Origin: Actinacidiphila guanduensis
Lineage (GTDB): Bacteria > Actinomycetota > Actinomycetes > Streptomycetales > Streptomycetaceae
Direction of reading: 5' to 3'
Assembly: GCF_900103985.1 (NCBI RefSeq)
Contig: NZ_FNIE01000004.1
Location: 496,001-560,000, forward strand
Length of the DNA stretch: 64,000 bases
Each line of letters opens with the position of its first letter. Position 1 is the stretch's first letter. The notes beneath the pieces were generated by a model, which was not told the DNA's origin, made no database searches, and worked only from the letters and a program-made list of their open reading frames with translations. A program made the position numbers and the translations under genes. Shown piece after piece: positions 8,838 to 17,375 of the stretch.

Positions 8838-10507
8838 CGCTGGTTCTCCTTGACGGGTGCGGGCCCCTGCGGCCCTGCGGGATCGGTTGCTCCGGCGGCC
8901 TGCTGCGCCGGGCCGGGTTCCGCAGAAGAGTCCCCCACTGTTCCTGCGGCCGGCTCCTCGGCCGGGTCCTCGGGGGCCGTGGCCAGCGCGTCGAGCAGGC
9001 CCTCCTCGGTGACGTCCTCTCCGGCCAGGTGGCCGACGACGCTGCCGTCCTTGAGGATCACCACCCGGTCCGAGCCCTCGATCAGCTCCTCCAGGTCGGA
9101 GGAGATGAGCAGCACGCCCAGGCCCTCGCCGGCGAGTTCGTCGATGAGGGCCTGCACCTCGGCCTTGGCGCCGACGTCGATGCCGCGGGTCGGCTCGTCC
9201 AGCAGCAGCACCTTGGGATTCAGGCACAGCCAGCGGGCGAGCAGCACCTTCTGCTGGTTGCCGCCCGAGAGGTCGGAGACCTTCTGGTCCGGCCCGGACG
9301 CCTTGATCCGCAGCCGGTCCATGAAGAACCGCACCACCTCGTCCTGCTTGGCCTGCGAGACCAGGCCGGCCCGCGACAGGCGCGGCAGCGCGGCCAGCGA
9401 GATGTTCTCGCGGACCGACAGGTTGGGGATGATGCCCTCGATCTTGCGGTCCTCCGGCAGCATCACCACGCCGGCCCGGATCGCGGCGGCCGGGCTGCGC
9501 CGGTGCAGGGGCCGCCCCTCGACCTCGACCTCGCCCTCCTCGGTGGCGAGCGCGCCGACGATCGCCTTGGCGGTCTCGCTGCGGCCCGCGCCCAGCAGCC
9601 CGCCGAGGCCGACGACCTCGCCGGGGTGGACGTCGAGCGAGACGCCGTGCAGCCGGTGGCGGACTGTCAGCCCCGTCGCGCGCAGGGCGGGCCGGCCCTC
9701 CTGCCGGTTGTGCCGGTCGGCGTCGAAGGCGGTGGTGCCCTTCTCGCGCACGGTCGCCATCTCGCGGCCGAGCATCAGCGACACCAGCCGCAGCCGCTGC
9801 AGTTCGGCGATCGGCCCGGTGTGCACCACGGCGCCGTCGCGCATCACCGTGACCCGGTCGCAGATCGCGTAGAGCTCGTCGAGCCGGTGGCTGACGTAGA
9901 CCACGGCGATGCCCTGCTCCTTCAGGGAGCGGATCACCGAGAAGAGCGTCTCCACCTCGCGCGGTTCCAGCGAGGAGGTCGGCTCGTCCATGATGACCAC
10001 GCGGGCGTCGACCTGCACCGCGCGGGCCAGCGCCACCATCTGCTGGGCGCCCAGGCCCAGGCTGCGCAGCGGGCGGGTGACATCGACGTGCACGCCGTAG
10101 CGGCCGAGCACCTCGGTGGCCTGCCGGTTCATCCGGGCGACGTCGACCAGGCCGAAGCGGCGCGGCTCGCGGCCGAGATGGAGGTTGCGGGCCACCGACA
10201 TCAGGGGGACGAGGTTGACCTCCTGGTAGATGGTGGAGATCCCGGCCGCCTGGGCCTCCAGGGGGTTGCGGAAGTCGCGGGCCCGGCCCGCCAGTCGCAC
10301 GGTGCCGGCGTCCGGCCGGTAGACCCCGGTCATCACCTTGATCAGGGTGGACTTGCCCGCGCCGTTCTCGCCGATGAGCGCGTGCACCTCGGCGGGGCGC
10401 AGCGCGAAGTGCACGTCGCGCAGCGCGTGCACGCCCGCGAAGCTCTTGTTCACCCCGGCGACCTCCAGTACGGGGTCGCCCGCGGGCTCGGGGTCCTGCT
10501 GGACCAC
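8834..10507 (-). CDS. ytfR: ABC sugar transporter ATPase, duplicated NBD (YtfR type)
   Basis: A protein of 557 aa with two nucleotide-binding domains. The first has the Walker A motif LIGENGAGKSTLIKV and Walker B VVIMDEPTSSL. The second starts near residue 260, has a degenerate Walker A (GLGGLLGAGRSETAKAI), a normal signature (LSGGNQQKVLLARWL) and LLLDEPTRGIDVGAKAEV. This asymmetry is typical of the ribose/xylose/galactofuranose ATPases. The C-terminal 60 residues are an Ala/Pro-rich tail longer than usual. The GTG start at 10,507 follows AGGAGGAGG. It energises the importer from the cytoplasmic face. Confidence 0.93.
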   Translation of the reverse strand: MVQQDPEPAGDPVLEVAGVNKSFAGVHALRDVHFALRPAEVHALIGENGAGKSTLIKVMTGVYRPDAGTVRLAGRARDFRNPLEAQAAGISTIYQEVNLVPLMSVARNLHLGREPRRFGLVDVARMNRQATEVLGRYGVHVDVTRPLRSLGLGAQQMVALARAVQVDARVVIMDEPTSSLEPREVETLFSVIRSLKEQGIAVVYVSHRLDELYAICDRVTVMRDGAVVHTGPIAELQRLRLVSLMLGREMATVREKGTTAFDADRHNRQEGRPALRATGLTVRHRLHGVSLDVHPGEVVGLGGLLGAGRSETAKAIVGALATEEGEVEVEGRPLHRRSPAAAIRAGVVMLPEDRKIEGIIPNLSVRENISLAALPRLSRAGLVSQAKQDEVVRFFMDRLRIKASGPDQKVSDLSGGNQQKVLLARWLCLNPKVLLLDEPTRGIDVGAKAEVQALIDELAGEGLGVLLISSDLEELIEGSDRVVILKDGSVVGHLAGEDVTEEGLLDALATAPEDPAEEPAAGTVGDSSAEPGPAQQAAGATDPAGPQGPAPVKENQR

Positions 10508-10568
10508 GTCTGCCTCCTCCTACGGGACCGCCCGGGCGGGCAGGCCCGCGGCGGCCGGTGCGGCGGGC

Positions 10569-10606
10569 CCGGCGGCCGCGGGAGGGCGTTCCCCCGCGGC
10601 CGCCGG
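10569..10606 (-). terminator. strong hairpin between binding-protein and ATPase genes
   Basis: Perfect 14-bp arms (CCGGCGGCCGCGGG and its complement) around a 10-base loop, 15 bp after the binding-protein stop. No T-run follows. Placed between ytfQ and ytfR, it probably terminates part of the transcripts or protects the 3' end, giving more binding protein than transporter. Confidence 0.6.
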
Positions 10607-10620
10607 ACCCGGCGGCTCGG

Positions 10621-11736
10621 TCAGTACACCAGGCCCTGGGAGAGCGCCTGCTTGGCGTTGCTCGACGTGAAGTGCCCGTCCTTGATGATCACCTTGGGCT
10701 GCACGCCGGTGGTGCCGTAGAAGGCCTGCAGCGACTGGAAGGCGAGCGGGCCGAAGCGCGGGTTGGTCTCGATGTCGGCGACGGCCTGGCCGGCGGCGAC
10801 GTTCTGCACCATCTGCGAGATGCCGTCGATGGTGACGATCTTGACGTCCTTGCCAGGGGTCTTGCCCGCGGACTTGATGGCCTGGATGGCGCCCAGGGCC
10901 ATCTCGTCGTTCTCGGCGTAGACCGCGTTGATGTCGGAGTGCGCCTGGAGCAGCTGCTCCATCACCTTCTGGCCGTCGGTCTGGGCGAAGTTGCCGGTCT
11001 GCGAGGCGACGATCTTCACGTTCGGGTACTTGGCCTTGACCCGGTCCTCGAAGCCCTTGGTGCGGTCGGTGGTGACGTTGTTGCCCGGCGTGCCGGTCAG
11101 GATCGCCACGTGGGCGGAGCCGCCGGTGGCGCCGGCCAGGTCGTCGGCGGCGATCTGCGCCTGGCCGTAGAAGTCGGAGCCGATGAAGGCGATGAAGTCG
11201 CTGCAGGCGGTGCCGGTCACGGTGCGGTCGATGGTGAGCACCGGGATCTTCTTCGCCTTGGCCTGGGCGAGCGCCGGGCCGAGGCCGTCGGAGTTCTCCG
11301 GCGCCACGATCAGCACCTTGGCGCCCTGCGCGATCATGTCCTCGATCTGCGAGTTCTGCGCGTTGACGTCGGCGTTGGCGTTGCGCTCGATGAGCTTGAC
11401 ACCCAGCTGCTTGGCCTGCGCCTCGATGCTCTTGGTCTCGGTGGCCCGGAAGGGGTTGCTGGTGGACTCCGACTGCGAGAAGCCGACCACGGTCTTGCCG
11501 TCGGTGATGTCGAGCTTGGGCACCCCGCCGCCGTACGTCCGATAGGTGCAGCCCGGGCCCGCCGCGGAGTCGGTGGGCGTGGCCAACTGCTGGGCGGCCG
11601 CCGTGTTGTTGCTGCTGGGAGCGGCGTCGGACTTCGAGGAGTCGTTGCCGGAGTTGGTGCAGGCGGTCGCGGTCAGGCACAGGCCGGCGGTGAGCACCGC
11701 GGCCGAGACGGCCTTGGCCCGGAGGGAGGCGTACAT
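10621..11736 (-). CDS. ytfQ: furanose-type sugar-binding lipoprotein (YtfQ type)
   Basis: A protein of 371 aa. The signal peptide ends in LTATAC, a lipobox-like sequence that would anchor Cys-26 to the outer face of the membrane. After a Ser/Asn/Ala-rich linker comes a type I periplasmic-binding domain (VVGFSQSESTSNPFRATETKSI, then NAVYAENDEMALGAIQAIK and IVTIDGI). The spacing and motifs resemble YtfQ-type galactofuranose-binding proteins more than ribose- or xylose-binding ones. First gene of the leftward operon; an operator-like site lies 110 bp upstream. The substrate is probably a furanose or a related pentose/hexose (inference). Confidence 0.92.
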   Translation of the reverse strand: MYASLRAKAVSAAVLTAGLCLTATACTNSGNDSSKSDAAPSSNNTAAAQQLATPTDSAAGPGCTYRTYGGGVPKLDITDGKTVVGFSQSESTSNPFRATETKSIEAQAKQLGVKLIERNANADVNAQNSQIEDMIAQGAKVLIVAPENSDGLGPALAQAKAKKIPVLTIDRTVTGTACSDFIAFIGSDFYGQAQIAADDLAGATGGSAHVAILTGTPGNNVTTDRTKGFEDRVKAKYPNVKIVASQTGNFAQTDGQKVMEQLLQAHSDINAVYAENDEMALGAIQAIKSAGKTPGKDVKIVTIDGISQMVQNVAAGQAVADIETNPRFGPLAFQSLQAFYGTTGVQPKVIIKDGHFTSSNAKQALSQGLVY

Positions 11737-11845
11737 GCGCCGATCACATCCTCGTCGATTCGGTCGGAGCGTGCGGGTTCTGGTGGAACAGCGAAGAGGG
11801 AACCGGCCGGGCGGGCTTGTGGAGCGACCTGGCCTGACAGGTTGT

Positions 11846-11857
11846 TACAACGATGTA
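11846..11857 (-). promoter_or_regulatory. LacI-type operator, importer promoter
   Basis: TACAACGATGTA, the exact reverse complement of the sites at 12,159 and 28,411. It is a near-palindrome with a central CG, the usual layout of LacI-family operators, 110 bp upstream of the binding-protein start. Confidence 0.7.
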
Positions 11858-12158
11858 GAAGGACAGTGGAGTACGGCGTCGAACGCTGTCAAGACGTCGG
11901 TCGGGGTTCGTCGGGATCGGCGCCGGCGCACCGCCGTCGACGCCCCGGGCGAGGGCGGCCGAGAGCGCGCGAAGAGCCGCGCGGACCGGGCGTGAACGTG
12001 CCCGGCGGCACCTGATCCGGCATCAAAATGCCTGCTCAGGTGGGATTTTGAGGGCCCGCCAGTGGCGCATGACGGGGGTGGAAACACCTGCGAAATATGT
12101 TGGACCCGAAGGGTGGACATGACATCCGGGCTGTGCTGTCATCGTCCTGCCCCGCTTT

Positions 12159-12170
12159 TACATCGTTGTA
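12159..12170 (+). promoter_or_regulatory. LacI-type operator, GtaA/GH127/GH31 promoter
   Basis: TACATCGTTGTA preceded by TTT, about 190 bp upstream of the GtaA-type gene start. Identical 12-mer to the site at 28,411, and reverse complement of the one at 11,846. Confidence 0.7.
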
Positions 12171-12362
12171 GGAACGCTCGGCCGCACCCGCCACGGCGGG
12201 CCGCTGCCGGACCCCGTCGGACCCCCTGCTGCGCCTCCCCCCTCCGCGACCTCGCGCTCCCCCACCGCGGCTGCTTCGTCCTGCCCGGCGCACCCCGCCG
12301 GCCCGCGCGTGCACCCTCCCTGTCCCCCGCCGCTGCCATGAGCGGCTCTTTCAGGAGAAGCG

Positions 12363-14591
12363 ATGACCCCAAGGAACGACGACGCCCACCTGCCCGCGGG
12401 CGGTCCGGGCACCCCCGACGCGGAGAGCGCCCCGGCCGCCCGCCTCACCCGCCGGGGCCTCATCCGGTGGACCGGCACGGCCGGCCTGGCCGCCGCCGGC
12501 GCGAGCCTGCTGCCGGGCACCGTCCAGAGCGCGCAGGCGGCGCCGCTGCCGGCCGCCGCGCCGGGCACCGCCGCCACCGTGCCGCTGGTCCCGGACTTCG
12601 ACCCGATCCGGCCGCCGTCCGTCCCGCTGGCCGTCCGCTCGCCGTACCTGAGCACCTGGCTCAACGCCGATGTCGGCGCCGGGCACTGGGCGAACTTCTG
12701 GACCGGGCGGACCACCGCCATCACCGGCCTGCTGCGGGTGGACGGCACCAACTACCTGTTCCTGGGCAACCCGAGCGTCCCGGACCACACCATCTCCCGG
12801 GGCGCGGTGCAGCGCGCCCTCGACGTGACCGCGACCCGCTCCCGGTTCGTCCTGGAGGCCGGCGGCGCGGAGCTGACGCTCACCTTCCTGTCGCCGGTGG
12901 AGCCCGCCGACCTGCGCCGCCAGTCGGTCCCGATGTCCTACATCCTGGCCGATGTGCGCAGCGGCGACGGCAAGGCGCACGACGTCGCGCTCTACTTCGA
13001 CATCTCCGGCGAGTGGGCCTCGGGCGACTCCGGCACGAAGATCGGCTGGAAGCAGCAGGACCTGTCCGGCGCCGGCGCCTCCCTGACAACGCTGTCGTTC
13101 GCGGCGGACAGCCCCCAGGTGCTGCGCGAGAACGGCGACATGGCCGCGTGGGGCACGGTCGTCTTCAGCGCCACCAAGCGCTCCGGGCTCAGCTGGCAGA
13201 TCAGCGCCGACACCGCGGCCCGCGCCGCCGCCCTGGACGGCACGGCGCTGTCGAACTCCGCCGACACCCGCCAGCCGCGGGCGATCAACGACAGCTGGCC
13301 GGTCTTCGCCTTCCGCTTCGACCTCGGCACGGTCCGCGCCACCACCAGCGCGGTGCTCTCGGTCGGCCACGTCCGCGAGCCCGCGGTGAGCTACCTCGGC
13401 GAGCAGCTGCCGCCGCTGTGGAAGTCCTACTGGTCGAGCTGGCAGGACATGGCCGCCTTCTTCCACGGCGACGCGGCCGCGGCCCAGCAGCGCACCGCCG
13501 CCCTGGACCGCAAGGTGCGCCAGGACGCGACGGCGGCCGGCGGCGAGAAGTACGCGGCGCTGTGCGCGCTGGCGCTGCGCCAGGCATACGCCGGCACCGA
13601 GCTGGTCAGCCGGAACGGCAAGCCGTGGGCGTTCCTGAAGGAGATCTCCTCCGACGGCAACGTCTCCACCATCGACGTGACCTACCCGGCGATGCCGGTC
13701 TTCCTCTACCTGGACCCGGAGTACCTGGCGCTGATCCTCCAGCCGCTCTTCGACTACCCGGAGAACGGCGGCTGGCCCAAGGAGTTCGCCGAGCACGACC
13801 TGGGCTCCAGCTACCCCAACGCCACCGGCCACAACGACGGCAACGAGGAGGACATGCCCGTCGAGGAGTCCGCCAACATGCTGCTCATGACGGCGGGGTA
13901 CCTGGCGCGCACCGGTTCCTCCTCGGCGAAGTCCTTCGCCACCGCCCACTACGCCATCCTGAAGAAGTGGGCCGACTACCTGGTGGCCAACGCGCTGGAC
14001 CCGGGCTACCAGAACCAGACCGACGACTTCACCGGCTTCATCGCGCACAGCGCGAACCTCGCGCTCAAGGGCATCCTGGCCATCGGCGCCATGGGCCGGA
14101 TCGCCACCGCGGCGGGCAACTCCGCGGACGCGGCCTCGTACACCGCCACCGCCAAGAGCTACATCGCGCAGTGGGTGGACAAGGCCCAGGACACCGGTGG
14201 CGACCACCTCAAGCTCGCCTACGACCAGCCGGGTACCTGGAGCCTGAAGTACAACGGCTACCCGGACGCGCTGCTGGGCCTCGGCCTGGTGCCCAAGTCG
14301 GTGGCCCAGGAGGAGGCCGACTGGTACCTGTCCCAGGTCAACCAGTTCGGCATCCCGCTGGACCTGCGGCACTCCTACACCAAGGGCGACTGGGAGATGT
14401 GGACGGCGGCCTGGCTGCACGGCCACCCGGTCAGCGGCTACCTGGTCTCCGCGCTCTACGACTTCGTCAACTCCTCGCCGTCGCGGGTGCCGTTCACCGA
14501 CTGGTACGACACGGCCGCCGACACCCAGAACGGCTTCCAGGCCCGCCCGGTGGTCGGCGGGATCTTCGCGCTGGTGAGCCTGCGCAAGTAG
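12363..14591 (+). CDS. secreted GtaA/DUF4965-DUF1793 (glutaminase A-like) protein
   Basis: A protein of 742 aa with a twin-arginine-type signal (LTRRGLIRWTG, hydrophobic stretch, SAQAA). AGGAG sits just upstream of the ATG. The rest matches the three-part architecture DUF5127 - DUF4965 - DUF1793 seen in fungal glutaminase A and in many bacterial secreted proteins. Landmarks are SPYLSTWLNADVGAGHWANFW, the GHNDGNEEDMPVEESANML motif near residues 490-510 and GDWEMWTAAWLHGHP near 680. The DUF1793 part is a six-hairpin (alpha/alpha)6 barrel also found in glycosidases. Placed first in a row of glycosidases and behind a sugar operator, it may act on glycans rather than glutamine here (inference). 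Confidence 0.85.
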   Translation: MTPRNDDAHLPAGGPGTPDAESAPAARLTRRGLIRWTGTAGLAAAGASLLPGTVQSAQAAPLPAAAPGTAATVPLVPDFDPIRPPSVPLAVRSPYLSTWLNADVGAGHWANFWTGRTTAITGLLRVDGTNYLFLGNPSVPDHTISRGAVQRALDVTATRSRFVLEAGGAELTLTFLSPVEPADLRRQSVPMSYILADVRSGDGKAHDVALYFDISGEWASGDSGTKIGWKQQDLSGAGASLTTLSFAADSPQVLRENGDMAAWGTVVFSATKRSGLSWQISADTAARAAALDGTALSNSADTRQPRAINDSWPVFAFRFDLGTVRATTSAVLSVGHVREPAVSYLGEQLPPLWKSYWSSWQDMAAFFHGDAAAAQQRTAALDRKVRQDATAAGGEKYAALCALALRQAYAGTELVSRNGKPWAFLKEISSDGNVSTIDVTYPAMPVFLYLDPEYLALILQPLFDYPENGGWPKEFAEHDLGSSYPNATGHNDGNEEDMPVEESANMLLMTAGYLARTGSSSAKSFATAHYAILKKWADYLVANALDPGYQNQTDDFTGFIAHSANLALKGILAIGAMGRIATAAGNSADAASYTATAKSYIAQWVDKAQDTGGDHLKLAYDQPGTWSLKYNGYPDALLGLGLVPKSVAQEEADWYLSQVNQFGIPLDLRHSYTKGDWEMWTAAWLHGHPVSGYLVSALYDFVNSSPSRVPFTDWYDTAADTQNGFQARPVVGGIFALVSLRK

Positions 14592-14643
14592 GCGAACCAG
14601 CGCCGCGCCCGGCCGCCTCCCCGCGGCCGGGCGCCCCGAGGCC

Positions 14644-14676
14644 GGTGCCGGCGGTGGTGCCTCCACCGCCGGCACC
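14644..14676 (+). terminator. hairpin between GtaA-type and GH127 genes
   Basis: Perfect 14-bp arms (GGTGCCGGCGGTGG and complement) with a 5-base loop, 53 bp after the stop of the preceding gene. No T-run. Probably partial termination or 3'-end protection within the row. Confidence 0.55.
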
Positions 14677-14735
14677 TCCCCGCCCGGCCCCCGCGGCCGT
14701 CCCGCCCGTCCTGCCCGCCCGATAGGAGCACCCGC

Positions 14736-17201
14736 ATGGAGCGGCGCACCTTCCTCGCCACCTCGCTCGCCGTCACCGGCTCGGCCGCGGTCGCCGGCGC
14801 CACGGCGCTGCCCGCCGCGGCCGCCGGCACCGCGGACACCGCCGCACCCGCCGGTGCCGCCGGCGGACCCGCCGGCCCCCACTACCCCGCCAACCGGGCG
14901 CCGCTGCAGCAGGAGGCGTTCCTGCGGCTGCCGCCCGGCAGCATCACCCCCAAGGGCTGGCTGCGCACCCAGCTCGACCTCCAGCTGGACGGCCTGAACG
15001 GCCGGATGCCCGAGGTCTCCGACTACCTGACCGCCGACAGCGGCTGGGCGGTCCCCTCCGGTGTCGGCTGGGAGGAACTGCCGTACTGGCTGCGCGGGTT
15101 CGGCGACCTCGGCTACGTCACCGGGGACGCGGCCACGCTGGAGCTGACGAAGACCTGGATGGACCGCATCCTGGCCACCCGGCAGCCCGACGGCTTCTTC
15201 GGCCCGACCTCCCTGCGCACCTCGCTGAACGGCCTGCCGGACTTCTGGCCCTACATGCCGGTCCTGGACGCGATGCGGACCTGGTACGAGTACAGCGGCG
15301 ACGAGCGGATCATCGACGCGCTCACCGGCTGGCTGCGCTTCCTCAACGCCCTGCCCGGCTCGCAGTTCGGCCAGGGCTGGGGCTCGGCCCGGGTCGGCGA
15401 CACCATCGACACCGCGTACTGGCTCTACAACCGCACCGGCGACGCCTTCCTGCTGGACCTGGTGCGCGCGATGCACGCCAACAGCGCCGACTACACCCAC
15501 ACCATCCCGACCTGGCACAACGTCAACCTCGCCCAGGGCTTCCGGGAGCCGGCGCAGTACGGCGTGCTGGCCGGCGACCCGTCCTTCCTGGCGGCCACCC
15601 ACCGGGTCTACGACACGGTGATGGGCACCTACGGGCAGTTCCCCGGCGGCGGGTTCGCCGGCGACGAGAACGTCCGCTTCGGCTTCCACGACCCGCGGCA
15701 GGGCTTCGAGACCTGCGGCGTCGTGGAGTTCATGCACAGCCACGAACTGCTCACCCGCATCACCGGCGACACGGTGTGGACCGACCGCTGCGAGGAGCTG
15801 GCCCTCAACACCCTGCCGGCCGCCTTCGACCCGCGGCAGAAGGGCACCCACTACGTCACCGGCGCCAACACCGCCCAGCTGGACAACGTGCCCAAGTCGC
15901 ATGGCCAGTTCAACAACTCCTTCGCCATGCAGGCGTACATGCCCGGCATCCACCAGTACCGCTGCTGCCCGCACAACTACGGGATGGGCTGGCCGTACTA
16001 CGCCGAGGAGCTGTGGCTGGCGAGCCGCGACGGCGGGCTCGCCGCCTCGCTGTACGCCGAGTCCGAGGTGCGCGCGAAGGTCGGCCCGGGCGCCGGCACC
16101 GAGGTCACCGTGACCGAGCGGACCGGCTACCCGTTCCAGGACACGGTCACCCTGGTGGTGGGCACGCCCGCCCCGGTGCGCTTCCCGCTGTACCTGCGGG
16201 TGCCCGGCTGGTGCGCGGACCCGGAGGTGGAGCTCGGCGGCCGGCCGGTGAAGGCCGTGCGCGAGGGCGGCTACCTCGTCGTGGAGCGCACCTGGCACCA
16301 CCACGACACCCTGCGGCTGCGCCTGCCCATGCGCACCGAGGTCCGCAGCTGGGGCGTCAACGACGACGCCGTCTCGGTCGCGCACGGCCCGCTGACGTAC
16401 TCGCTGCAGATCCAGGAGGACTGGCGGCAGTTCGACGGCACCGCCGACTGGCCGCAGTACGAGGTGCGGCCCGCCTCGCCGTGGAACTACGCGCTCCAGG
16501 TGGACGCCAAGGACCCGGCCCGCTCCTTCACCCTGGAGCGCACCCGGGCGAGCGGCACCGACCCCTTCACCCACGAGGGCACCCCCGTGCGGATGCGCGC
16601 CAAGGGCCGCCGGCTGCCCGCCTGGCAGGTCGACGACCAGAACGTCACCGCGCCGCTCCAGCCGGGCCCTGCCCGCACCAGCGAGACGCTGGAGCAGATC
16701 ACCTTGATCCCGGCGGCCGCGGCCCGGCTGCGGATCACCGCCTTCCCCACCGCGGCCACGAAGTCCGGCACCGAGTGGGCGGCGGTGGCGGCCTCCTTCA
16801 GCGGCGTGGACAGCCCGCAGGCGCTGCTGATGAACACCACCGCGCAGCCCAGCGACTCCTACGACCAGGACCTGCCGCGCTTCACCTGGTGGGACCACAC
16901 CGGCAGCCAGGAGTGGGTGTCCTACACCTGGGCCGAGCCGGTGCGGGTGAGCGCGGTCTCCGTCTACTGGTACGACGACACCGGCCACGGCGCCTGCCGG
17001 GTGCCGCAGTCCTGGGTGCTGGAGTACCTTGCGCCGGACGGCAGTTGGCAGCCCGGCGGGGGCGACCCGCAGTACGGCACGGCGAAGGACGCCTTCAACC
17101 GGGCGGCCGTGCACCCGGTGACGACCACATCGGTCAGGGTCCGGGTGCAACTGCAGCCAGGCGTGTCCGGCGGGCTGCTGGCCTGGCGGGTGGAGCACTA
17201 G
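14736..17201 (+). CDS. secreted GH127/GH146-type beta-L-arabinofuranosidase
   Basis: A protein of 821 aa with a Tat-like start (MERRTFLATSLAV). The alpha/alpha-barrel domain (formerly DUF1680) spans about residues 50-620. The zinc-bound catalytic centre of this clan is visible: Glu325-Thr-Cys327 and the pair Cys410-Cys411 (YRCCPHNYGMGWP). These are equivalent to the Glu/Cys ligands and the nucleophilic Cys of the characterised enzyme HypBA1. The C-terminal 140 residues form a discoidin-like beta-sandwich (VSYTWAEPVRVSAVSVYWYDD), probably carbohydrate-binding. AGGAG precedes the ATG. Exact substrate (beta-L-Araf or a related furanose) is not determinable from sequence. Confidence 0.9.
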   Translation: MERRTFLATSLAVTGSAAVAGATALPAAAAGTADTAAPAGAAGGPAGPHYPANRAPLQQEAFLRLPPGSITPKGWLRTQLDLQLDGLNGRMPEVSDYLTADSGWAVPSGVGWEELPYWLRGFGDLGYVTGDAATLELTKTWMDRILATRQPDGFFGPTSLRTSLNGLPDFWPYMPVLDAMRTWYEYSGDERIIDALTGWLRFLNALPGSQFGQGWGSARVGDTIDTAYWLYNRTGDAFLLDLVRAMHANSADYTHTIPTWHNVNLAQGFREPAQYGVLAGDPSFLAATHRVYDTVMGTYGQFPGGGFAGDENVRFGFHDPRQGFETCGVVEFMHSHELLTRITGDTVWTDRCEELALNTLPAAFDPRQKGTHYVTGANTAQLDNVPKSHGQFNNSFAMQAYMPGIHQYRCCPHNYGMGWPYYAEELWLASRDGGLAASLYAESEVRAKVGPGAGTEVTVTERTGYPFQDTVTLVVGTPAPVRFPLYLRVPGWCADPEVELGGRPVKAVREGGYLVVERTWHHHDTLRLRLPMRTEVRSWGVNDDAVSVAHGPLTYSLQIQEDWRQFDGTADWPQYEVRPASPWNYALQVDAKDPARSFTLERTRASGTDPFTHEGTPVRMRAKGRRLPAWQVDDQNVTAPLQPGPARTSETLEQITLIPAAAARLRITAFPTAATKSGTEWAAVAASFSGVDSPQALLMNTTAQPSDSYDQDLPRFTWWDHTGSQEWVSYTWAEPVRVSAVSVYWYDDTGHGACRVPQSWVLEYLAPDGSWQPGGGDPQYGTAKDAFNRAAVHPVTTTSVRVRVQLQPGVSGGLLAWRVEH

Positions 17202-17375
17202 CACAGCAACTCACGGGGGGATCAGAGCTGTCCGGTCCGCGGGCGGAAGCGGTGTCATGCCGCCGCCCGCGGGCCGGACGCACGCGTGTGCGGGCACGGG
17301 GCCGCCCACGCGGCACCGCACGCACGGGGGACGGCACGACCGAGCATCTCGACGACGAAGCGGAGGACGACCGCC

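Larger units (their letters stand above)
11737..12362. other. 626-bp divergent control region
   Basis: No credible gene. The region separates the leftward importer operon from the rightward GtaA/GH127/GH31 row, so it must contain promoters in both directions. It holds two copies of the 12-bp operator-like sequence, at 11,846-11,857 (reverse orientation) and 12,159-12,170. The stretch 12,020-12,130 is less GC-rich than its flanks. No promoter hexamers were convincing enough to place. Confidence 0.7.
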
